DNA of 23,015 nt from the NCBI GenBank assembly GCA_041583655.1, contig JBFHFJ010000017.1, forward strand, positions 1-23,015, read 5' to 3'. Every line of letters starts with the position of its first letter. Positions within the stretch are counted from its first letter, which is position 1. Both the position numbers and the translations under genes were made by a program. Below the pieces are notes generated by a model. The model was not told the origin of the DNA, did no database searches, and worked only from the letters and a program-made list of their open reading frames with translations. Source of the stretch: Haliea sp041583655 (GTDB lineage Bacteria; Pseudomonadota; Gammaproteobacteria; Pseudomonadales; Halieaceae). Below are positions 15,599 to 22,316 of this stretch, in pieces.

Positions 15599-17215
15599 CT
15601 ACTGCAGCCTGTCGCGGCGCAGTTTTATGCCGTGTGCCTCGCGATCCCAGCTGTCGCTGGTGATTCCCTCGGCGCGCAGCAGGTGTTTCTGGACCTTTGC
15701 CGAGGGCGTTTTGGGCAGCTCGGGCAGGATCCTGATATAGCGTGGAACCATGAAGTAGGGCATTTTCTCGGCCAGGAAATGCAGCAGGGTTTCCGGGTCC
15801 AGTTCCATGCCGTCGACGGCAGCGACCGCGACCATGACATCGTCCTCGCCCACGTCACTGGGCACGCCGTAGGCCGCCGCTTCGCGCACTGCGGGATAGG
15901 AAACCACCTCGGCCTCGACCTCGAACGACGAGATGTTTTCACCCCGGCGGCGGATGGCGTCCTTGCGCCGGTCGACAAAATAGAAGAAGCCCTCCTCGTC
16001 CTGACGGAAACAGTCGCCAGTGTGGAACCAGCCATTGCGCCAGGCTTCGGCGGTGGCTTCCGGGTTCTTGTAGTAACCGTGGTTCATGCCCCAGGGCCGG
16101 TCGGTGCGCACCAGCATTTCGCCGATCTCCCCGATTGGAACCTCGCAATCGTTCTCATCCACCAGGCGCACCTCGACTCCGGGGCGCGCTTTGCCGCAGG
16201 TGCCGCGGCGGCTGGGGTTGGGCTCCGAGACAATGGGCGAGGAAATCTCGGTCATGTTGAAAATGGTATAGATGTCGATGCCGAAACGTTCGTGCATGTC
16301 CACGGCAGTCTCGGTGAACGGCACCATGAAGGCTTTGCGCAGCTTGTGCCTGCGATCATCACTGGAAGGCGGCTGCTTGAGGAGGAACGTGGCCATGACC
16401 CCGAGCAGGAACGCGGCCGAGGTGTCGGTCTCGCGCACAAAGGGCCAGAAGCGGTCGGTGCTGAAATTCTGCATCACGGAAATGGAGCCGCCACGAGCCA
16501 GCATGACAAAAATGATACCCATGCCGCCTATGTGGAACAGCGGCATGTTGATCAGGAAACGGTCCTCCCCGGTAATGAAGTGCCAGGTTTCCGGGCCTGC
16601 ATTGGTGTAGAGATGCAGGTAGGAAGAGAGAACGCCCTTGGACGGCCCGGTTGTGCCGGAGGTGTAGATGATCGACTGGGTGTCCCAGGGCTCTATCGGG
16701 CGATCAAGCGGGGGTGGCTCCGCGGACTCCGCAACCAGGCTGGAGAAGGGTTCGCTGGGCAGCCTGATGGTGGCGGCGGTTTCACCGGTAAAGACCACCT
16801 GCTCCAGCAGCGCGGTATCTACCTCGTCCAGGCGTTCCAGCAGGTCGCCGTGGGCAATCAGCAGGCGCGCATCTGAATTGGCCAGTACATGCTCCAGCAA
16901 CCTTCCTTTGTAGGCTGTGTTGAAGGGCACAAAAACAGCGCCAAGATAGTTGATGGCAAAAAAGCTCAGAATGCCCTCCGCGCCGCCGAACAGCCAGACG
17001 GCGACGTGGTCACCCTGGCGCACGCCGCGCGCATGGAGGGCAGCCGCTACGCCGGTAACCCGGCGGCGCAGTTCGGCATACGTCCATTGGCTGCCATCCT
17101 CGAATACCGCATAGGTCTGGTCTGGCTGGACGCTGGCCCAGCGGTCTATCAGGTCGCGTACCACGCAGGCTTCTCTCGGTGGTACGCGGGGGTCTGTGCA
17201 TCGGCTGGCGGTCAT
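15599..17215 (-). CDS. AMP-dependent acyl-CoA ligase (CaiC-like)
   Basis: An ANL-superfamily ligase that activates a carboxylic acid through an acyl-adenylate and transfers it to CoA. The 538-aa product has the phosphate loop YTSGTTGPSKG (184-194), TE at 322-323, GWFHTGD (395-401), the hinge region DRRKDAIRRRGENIS (415-429) and the C-terminal catalytic lysine, probably K507 in KTPSAK. Overall it is most like crotonobetaine/carnitine-CoA ligase CaiC and relatives, but substrate range in this group is broad. ATG 17215 with GGAG upstream is chosen; the frame runs on to 17383 through sequence lacking family features. It would supply the CoA thioester used by the divergent mutase and crotonase. 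The starting acid is not identifiable. Confidence 0.93.
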   Translation of the reverse strand: MTASRCTDPRVPPREACVVRDLIDRWASVQPDQTYAVFEDGSQWTYAELRRRVTGVAAALHARGVRQGDHVAVWLFGGAEGILSFFAINYLGAVFVPFNTAYKGRLLEHVLANSDARLLIAHGDLLERLDEVDTALLEQVVFTGETAATIRLPSEPFSSLVAESAEPPPLDRPIEPWDTQSIIYTSGTTGPSKGVLSSYLHLYTNAGPETWHFITGEDRFLINMPLFHIGGMGIIFVMLARGGSISVMQNFSTDRFWPFVRETDTSAAFLLGVMATFLLKQPPSSDDRRHKLRKAFMVPFTETAVDMHERFGIDIYTIFNMTEISSPIVSEPNPSRRGTCGKARPGVEVRLVDENDCEVPIGEIGEMLVRTDRPWGMNHGYYKNPEATAEAWRNGWFHTGDCFRQDEEGFFYFVDRRKDAIRRRGENISSFEVEAEVVSYPAVREAAAYGVPSDVGEDDVMVAVAAVDGMELDPETLLHFLAEKMPYFMVPRYIRILPELPKTPSAKVQKHLLRAEGITSDSWDREAHGIKLRRDRLQ

Positions 17216-17241
17216 GGGCAATGCTCCATTTTTGCTCGTCT

Positions 17242-17895
17242 CTACGGGGACTCGCCGCCCTTGCGGCTGGCCCCTGTTGGCCTGGGGCGCGGCAGGAGCA
17301 GGCGTTCTATGCTCCGGATCAGGTGGGTGATGATCTCGGCTTCGGACCAGCGACCACCGGGTTGATACCAGAATGCAACCCAACTCATCATCCCGCCGAT
17401 GGTGGTGGCGGTCAGGACAGGGTCCTCAATGTCGAACTGGCCGTCGCTGTGACCCTCGGCCAGGATCTCTGCCAGACGATGGTCAAACAGGGAGCGCTTC
17501 TCGCGAACCTGCCGTGCCAGAGCCTGGTCCAGGTTCTTTTCCTCGCGCTGGTAGACCACGATGTGTTCCTGGTTCTCGATGATGATTCTCGCGACCTGGT
17601 CTACCACCAGTTTCAGTCGGTCCCAGCTCGAGCCTTTGGTCAACAGACATTCCTCCAGTGCCTCCAGCGACAGCGTTATACCCACTTCCGCGATGTCGTA
17701 GAGAATCTCACCCTTGTTCTTGTAGTAGCTGTAAATGAACGGTTTGGTGACCTGCAATTGCTCCGCAATGGCGTCAATGGTGGTGCCTTCATAGCCGAAG
17801 CGAAAAAACAGATGGCTTGCTTCATCGCGGATACGGCGGCGCTTGAACAGGGCCAGCTCTGCTTTCAGGCTCTTGCCGGGGCGGGCTGCGGTCAC
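17242..17895 (-). CDS. TetR-family transcriptional regulator
   Basis: A 217-aa one-component regulator. The N-terminal helix-turn-helix spans about residues 20-66 (AIAEQLQVTKPFIYSYYKNKGEIL), followed by a helical ligand-binding region, the usual TetR layout. The start is GTG 17895 with GGGAG upstream. It is placed inside the minus-strand array, 26 nt after the dehydrogenase and 26 nt before the ligase, so it probably controls this array and perhaps the divergent mutase genes from the shared control region. TetR members in such settings often sense an acyl-CoA or the substrate; the effector here is unknown. Confidence 0.94.
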   Translation of the reverse strand: MTAARPGKSLKAELALFKRRRIRDEASHLFFRFGYEGTTIDAIAEQLQVTKPFIYSYYKNKGEILYDIAEVGITLSLEALEECLLTKGSSWDRLKLVVDQVARIIIENQEHIVVYQREEKNLDQALARQVREKRSLFDHRLAEILAEGHSDGQFDIEDPVLTATTIGGMMSWVAFWYQPGGRWSEAEIITHLIRSIERLLLPRPRPTGASRKGGESP

Positions 17896-17921
17896 TGTGG
17901 CTCATCTCCCATTGCAACGCC

Positions 17922-19097
17922 TCAGTAGGCCATTTCCAGAGCCGGCAATACATCGGCAGCAGTATTAACCGTGCGTGGATTGGTACGGGCCCAGAAATCC
18001 AGCATGGTGTACTCGGCGATGTGCTCCAGCTGGTCGCGGCGCACGCCGACCTCGGACAGGGAGCGCGGCATTCCAAGTTTGCGGATGAAGTCATCGACGA
18101 CCTCGCTGGCGGGGCGGTCCGGTTGGCCAAAGCAGGCGCTGATCCGGCGCTGGCGGTCGCCGTTGACCGGCGCATTGAACGCCAGCACCGCGGGCGCCAT
18201 GACGCAGGAGCAGTAGCCGTGCGGAACATCGCAGGTGCCACCGAGGATGTGCCCGATGGCATGACTCAGCCCCATGGGCAAGCCGGCGGTGATGGGGATC
18301 ATAGACTGCCATACGCCGACCTGGCACTTGAGTCGGGCCTCCAGATCACCCGGATCCCGCTTGACCCTGGGCAGCCCCTCGGCCAGCAGGCGCAGGGCAC
18401 AGTCTGCCATGCCGTCACAGAAGTCGTTCGACTGCAGTGAGCCCAGCGTTTCCAGGGCGTGGTCAACCGAGCGCACACCGGTGGACAGCCACAACCACTC
18501 CGGGGTATGCACGGTGAGGGCGGGATCGAGAATAATGCTTGCCGCCGCCATTCGCCGGTGCTCAAAGCCCTGCTTGTGGTGAATCTTCTCGTCCGTGGCA
18601 CCGCTGAGCGGATTGAATTCGCCGCCTGACAACGTGGTCGGGCAAATGACCACCGGAATATCGGGTCCTTCGAACACGGGCTTGATGACATTGCCCTGGT
18701 CATCGACATACACATGGTAGGGCTCCATGTCGTCGGGTTCGCGCAGGTTGTGTTTCAGGCACAGGCTGACGATCTTGCCGGCATCGGTGATCGAGCCGCC
18801 GCCCACTGTCACGATCATATCGGCGCCCGCTTCCCGGGCCATGGCGGCCGCCGCCAGAACCGCGCTGCGGGGGGCGTGTGGTGGCATGCCGTCGTAGGTG
18901 CCGGCGACCCGTGAGCCCAGCGCGCTGCGAATCTTCGCGATCTCGTCGGTGCCGGTATTCAGGGCGCGACTGACCATCAGGAAAACACGCTGCGCGCCAA
19001 AACGCCCAGCTTCGCTGGCTATGGCACTGGCGGCGGATTCGCCGATAAACACTTTTTCAGTCGCGGTCAGATCGACCACGCTCGCGGAAATGGCCAT
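17922..19097 (-). CDS. Iron-type alcohol dehydrogenase / maleylacetate reductase family
   Basis: An NAD(P)-dependent dehydrogenase of 391 aa in the group III (iron-type) ADH superfamily. The dinucleotide site VGGGSITDAGK is at about 98-108 and CPTTLSGGEFNP at 152-163. Of the four usual metal ligands, three His are kept (H213 in VDHALE, H279 in LSHAIG, H293 in VPHGYC), but the Asp is replaced by Arg209 (GVRSVDHA against GMDALTHA). Maleylacetate reductases also lack this Asp, so metal-free reduction is possible. ATG 19097 has a GGAG 7 nt upstream; the longer open frame is not supported. As first gene of the array it likely oxidises an alcohol or reduces a keto intermediate. Confidence 0.9.
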   Translation of the reverse strand: MAISASVVDLTATEKVFIGESAASAIASEAGRFGAQRVFLMVSRALNTGTDEIAKIRSALGSRVAGTYDGMPPHAPRSAVLAAAAMAREAGADMIVTVGGGSITDAGKIVSLCLKHNLREPDDMEPYHVYVDDQGNVIKPVFEGPDIPVVICPTTLSGGEFNPLSGATDEKIHHKQGFEHRRMAAASIILDPALTVHTPEWLWLSTGVRSVDHALETLGSLQSNDFCDGMADCALRLLAEGLPRVKRDPGDLEARLKCQVGVWQSMIPITAGLPMGLSHAIGHILGGTCDVPHGYCSCVMAPAVLAFNAPVNGDRQRRISACFGQPDRPASEVVDDFIRKLGMPRSLSEVGVRRDQLEHIAEYTMLDFWARTNPRTVNTAADVLPALEMAY

Positions 19098-19252
19098 CGT
19101 GGCTCTCCAGCTCTGTTTATTGTTAGTTAAGCCTGTGTGGCAAAAGAGTATTCTTTTTTTACTGGCAGTCAAGAAAAAAATATTTCGGGTAGACAAAACA
19201 GGCGGGCGGTACTAAATTGCAGCAACCACCCTCACCTGACTACTGCAAGCTT
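19098..19252. promoter_or_regulatory. Divergent control region between dehydrogenase and mutase genes
   Basis: This 155-nt gap is strikingly AT-rich for the window, with T7 and A7 tracts flanking the palindrome ACTGGCAGT (19161-19169). On the minus strand TTGACT (19172-19167) with a 16-nt spacer leads to TACTCT, a candidate promoter for the dehydrogenase array. On the plus strand TTTACT (19158-19163) with a 17-nt spacer leads to TATTTC (19181-19186), a candidate for the mutase operon. The two -35 elements overlap the palindrome, a good position for one regulator, plausibly the TetR protein, to control both. Inverted hexamers GCCTGT (19131) and ACAGGC (19198) flank the core. Promoter matches are only moderate. 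Confidence 0.45.
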
Positions 19253-20887
19253 ATGAGTGTAAATAACAATAAGGACAGGGTTTGGAAGTCGGCGTCAGGC
19301 CTCCCCCTGCAACCGTTTTACAGTGAACGCGATATCCCCCAGGAACACCGGGAACGCATGTCCTCTGACCCCGGCGCGGCGCCCTTCCAGCGCGGCGCGC
19401 ATCCCGGCGGTTACCGCACCAAGCCCTGGCGGATTTTCCAGCTAAGCGGCTTCGGCAAGCCGGAGGACGAAAATGAGCGCATCCGCTTTCTGCTCGAGCA
19501 GGGCGAGACCGGTTTCATCATGGAACATGATCGCAACACCGGCGACCACTGCTACAACGTGGATCATCCGGATGTCGTGGCCCGCCGCGAGGACGTGGGG
19601 CTAACCGGTGCTGTCATGCAGAGTGTCCGCGATATCGATATCTGCATGAAGGACCTGCCTCTGGCCACCAGTTACGGCCACGCCGGGGGCGCCGTGGTGC
19701 AGCACGCTCCCTTTGCCCTCGCCGGTTACTGGACGGTCGCGAAGCGCAGGGGGCTCGACCTCGCGCGGCTGCCCGGCACGGGCCAGAGCGACTTCTTCCT
19801 GACCTACCTGGGCTGCGTCACCAAGCAGCAGATCCCAACCCTGGACGGCCTGCGGTTCAACGCCGACATCATGGAATTTTGCGACAGGCACTTGCCCCGC
19901 TGGGTGCCTGTCTCGATCGCAGGCTACAACGGCGCCGACACCGGGCTCAACGCCTATCAGGAACTCGGTGCGCTGTTCGCCAATGCGGTGGAGTACCTGG
20001 AGGAGATCAGGCGGCGCGACACCATGCCGCTGGAAAATGCTGCCCGCGCTTGCGGCGGGGTCAATTTCCGCGCCTCCATGGACCTGTTTGAAGAGGCGAG
20101 CAAAATGCGTGCTGCGCGCCTGATGTGGGCACAACTGCTTGAGCGGCGTTACGGCATTACCAATCCCAAGGTCGCCAACCTGCGCATTCACTGTGTGACG
20201 GCCGGTTCGCGGATGACCTATCAGCAACCGCTGAACAATATCGTCCGCGGCACGCTGATGGCCCTCGCCGCAGCCCTGGGTGGCGTGCAGTCCCTGGGTG
20301 TCTCGGGATACGACGAGGCCCTGTCAATTCCCTCGGAGCACGCGCACCAGATGTCGGTTCGTATCCAGCAGATCCTGCAGGAGGAAACCAATGTCGCGGC
20401 GGTGACCGACCCGCTGGGAGGCTCCTACTACGTCGAGGCATTGACCGCGGAGCTGGTCGAGCGGGCGTGGGGCTTTTTCGAGGAAATCCAGGAGCAGGGC
20501 GGCTTCCTCGCCACGCTCGATTCCGGCTGGTTGCACGAGCGGGCGGCGGAAAACCAGAGCGAGGACTTCCGCCAGCAGGAAAGTGGTGAGCAGGTCATTA
20601 TCGGTGTCACCGATCACCAGGATGATATTTCGCCCTTTGAAGTCGACGGCTTCATGGGCGTGGACGACGCCTACGACGTGGCTCTGGAGAGGCTGCATGA
20701 GGTCCGCAGAACGCGGCACGAGGCTGGAGCAGGCAAGGCGCTCAAGGAGCTGGAGCGGGTCTGCCGCGATGGCAGCAATATCATGCCAGCGATGATGGAC
20801 GCCCTCGATTCGGAGGTGACGCTGGGTGAGATTGGCGACGTCTACCGCTCCGTGTTCGGCGACTGGGCCACCCCGATACAGACCTGA
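19253..20887 (+). CDS. Acyl-CoA mutase large subunit (methylmalonyl-CoA mutase family), divergent
   Basis: The substrate-binding TIM-barrel subunit of an adenosylcobalamin-dependent acyl-CoA mutase, which would swap a thioester-bearing group and a hydrogen between neighbouring carbons. At 544 aa without a B12 domain it has the two-subunit layout of isobutyryl- and 2-hydroxyisobutyryl-CoA mutases. Family landmarks are SGLPLQPFYSERD (15-27), YRTKPWRIFQLSGFG (54-68), VDHP (103-106), GTGQSD (175-180), KMRAARLMWAQL (284-295) and PLGGSYYVEALT (387-398). By hand alignment with Propionibacterium methylmalonyl-CoA mutase, Tyr89 is kept (Tyr101), but Arg207 becomes Cys188, His244 becomes Asn226 and the SLH histidine becomes Gly349. 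The substrate is therefore probably not methylmalonyl-CoA. ATG 19253 is chosen; no strong ribosome binding site is seen. Confidence 0.88.
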   Translation: MSVNNNKDRVWKSASGLPLQPFYSERDIPQEHRERMSSDPGAAPFQRGAHPGGYRTKPWRIFQLSGFGKPEDENERIRFLLEQGETGFIMEHDRNTGDHCYNVDHPDVVARREDVGLTGAVMQSVRDIDICMKDLPLATSYGHAGGAVVQHAPFALAGYWTVAKRRGLDLARLPGTGQSDFFLTYLGCVTKQQIPTLDGLRFNADIMEFCDRHLPRWVPVSIAGYNGADTGLNAYQELGALFANAVEYLEEIRRRDTMPLENAARACGGVNFRASMDLFEEASKMRAARLMWAQLLERRYGITNPKVANLRIHCVTAGSRMTYQQPLNNIVRGTLMALAAALGGVQSLGVSGYDEALSIPSEHAHQMSVRIQQILQEETNVAAVTDPLGGSYYVEALTAELVERAWGFFEEIQEQGGFLATLDSGWLHERAAENQSEDFRQQESGEQVIIGVTDHQDDISPFEVDGFMGVDDAYDVALERLHEVRRTRHEAGAGKALKELERVCRDGSNIMPAMMDALDSEVTLGEIGDVYRSVFGDWATPIQT

Positions 20888-20899
20888 GGCGACAGAAGA

Positions 20900-21286
20900 A
20901 TGACTACAGCAGGCAAACGAATTCTGATGGCAAAAACCGGCCTCGACGGCCACTGGCGTGGCCCCACGGTGGTCGCCAAGGCGCTGCGCGATGCGGGCTT
21001 CGAGGTCATCATGATCGGTATGGCGAGACCGGAAGAGGTGGTGCAGGCCAGCGTTGACGAGGATGTGGACCTGGTCGGGCTGAATATCGGCGGCCACGTG
21101 GATGTCGCGGTCAGGGCCATCGGTATGGTTCGCGAGTCGCGCCCCGAGGTGCCGATCTTTGTCGGCGGTGTCGTGCCGCCCCACGCCAAGCGGAAACTGG
21201 AAGCGCTGGGTGTGGAGGTGTACCCCCCGGGGAGCCAGCTGCCGGATATCGTGGCCGCGGCCAGGCGACTGACCGGCCAGGACTGA
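20900..21286 (+). CDS. Acyl-CoA mutase small subunit (cobalamin-binding)
   Basis: The B12-binding partner of the upstream mutase subunit. The 128-aa protein is a flavodoxin-like cobalamin domain with the base-off/His-on motif D16-G-H18-W-R-G21, in which His18 would ligate cobalt. Lys12 and Asp16 match the catalytic Lys604 and Asp608 of methylmalonyl-CoA mutase. The second cofactor loop reads GLNIGGHV (60-67), so the usual Ser of the SxL motif is Asn and the loop appears one residue shorter; the third, FVGGVVP (88-94), is normal. It starts 12 nt after the large subunit, after an AGAAG. Separate subunits are typical of isobutyryl-CoA-type mutases. Confidence 0.93.
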   Translation: MTTAGKRILMAKTGLDGHWRGPTVVAKALRDAGFEVIMIGMARPEEVVQASVDEDVDLVGLNIGGHVDVAVRAIGMVRESRPEVPIFVGGVVPPHAKRKLEALGVEVYPPGSQLPDIVAAARRLTGQD

Positions 21287-21312
21287 GTTCTCCTGTGTCA
21301 GAGGCTTCGACC

Positions 21313-22284
21313 ATGCCGGATGAACTGGCGCTCCAGCTTGAGCGCGCCGCGGCCGGCGATCGTGGGGCACTGGCGCGTCTGATCAGCGTTCTCGAGCGGG
21401 GTGGCAGCGCCGCCACCGGCCTTGAGCACCAGCTCAGGGTGCGACCCGGAACCAGCTACACCGTCGGCATAACCGGTGCGCCTGGCGCCGGCAAGTCCAC
21501 TCTGGTCAGCGCACTCCTTGGCGAAATTCTCGCAGACGCCGGCCAGAAGGTCGCGCTGCTGGCGGTTGACCCGTCCTCTCCCCTCAGCCGCGGCGCCCTG
21601 CTGGGGGACCGCGTACGCATGCATGCCCATGCCGGTTCGCCAGAGGTGTTCATTCGCTCGATGGCCTCCCGCGGCCATCTCGGCGGGCTCGCCATGGCGA
21701 CCCGCAGTGCCCGGCGCCTGCTGGAGCATTGCGGCTGGCCCCTGACGCTCATTGAAACCGTGGGGGTCGGCCAGGTGGAGCTGGATGTGGCCTCGGCGAC
21801 AGACACCGTGGTCGTGGTACTCAATCCCGGCTGGGGTGACGAGGTACAGGCAAACAAGGCAGGCCTCATGGAGGTGGCCGATATTTTCGTCATCAACAAG
21901 GCCGACAAGGCCGGGCTTGAGGCTACCCGCCGCGACCTGGAGGGCGCCCTGGCCTCACTGCCGCCCGAGCGGCGCCCGGCAGTCCTGGAAAGCATCGCCA
22001 CCGAGGGCAAGGGTGCCGCGGCGCTCTGGCAGGCCATCAAGGAGCACCGCGCCGCCATCACTGCCTCTGGTGATCTCAGGCAGAGGCGCCTCGCCCAGGT
22101 GCGCTCGGAGCTGCGGGGCATGGTCGATTCGGTGCTCGCCGACCGTGTGCAGCGGCTGTTCGCGGACAGTGAGTTGGACGCGCGGATTCTCGCAATCAGC
22201 GACGGCAGGCTGGACATGGCTGAAGCCGGTGAACAGATGCTGGCGCTGTTGTACGATCAGGCAATTCACAGGACAGCGACCTGA
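21313..22284 (+). CDS. meaB: MeaB/ArgK-family GTPase, mutase chaperone
   Basis: A SIMIBI-class GTPase that gates loading of adenosylcobalamin into, and release of damaged cofactor from, a B12 acyl-CoA mutase. The 323-aa product has Walker A G55-APGAGKS (55-62), the VDPSSPLSRGALLGDRVRM block (85-103), FIRSMASRGHLGG (113-125), ETVGVGQ (148-154) and the guanine motif NKAD (195-198). ATG 21313 is preceded by AGAGG at 8 nt; a GTG at 21295 in frame lacks a binding site. Its place directly after the mutase subunits indicates a dedicated chaperone for this enzyme rather than the cell's general methylmalonyl-CoA mutase. Confidence 0.94.
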   Translation: MPDELALQLERAAAGDRGALARLISVLERGGSAATGLEHQLRVRPGTSYTVGITGAPGAGKSTLVSALLGEILADAGQKVALLAVDPSSPLSRGALLGDRVRMHAHAGSPEVFIRSMASRGHLGGLAMATRSARRLLEHCGWPLTLIETVGVGQVELDVASATDTVVVVLNPGWGDEVQANKAGLMEVADIFVINKADKAGLEATRRDLEGALASLPPERRPAVLESIATEGKGAAALWQAIKEHRAAITASGDLRQRRLAQVRSELRGMVDSVLADRVQRLFADSELDARILAISDGRLDMAEAGEQMLALLYDQAIHRTAT

Positions 22285-22316
22285 AGCGGTCGGCGCATCG
22301 GCGAGGACAGTACGCT

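Noticed and set aside
15551..16876. 441-codon plus-strand open frame opposite the ligase
   Set aside because: The minus-strand ligase has all the expected ANL motifs; the opposite frame has none.
19253..21286. Naming the mutase methylmalonyl-CoA, isobutyryl-CoA or 2-hydroxyisobutyryl-CoA mutase
   Set aside because: The active-site positions differ from those I know for these enzymes, so only the family is called.
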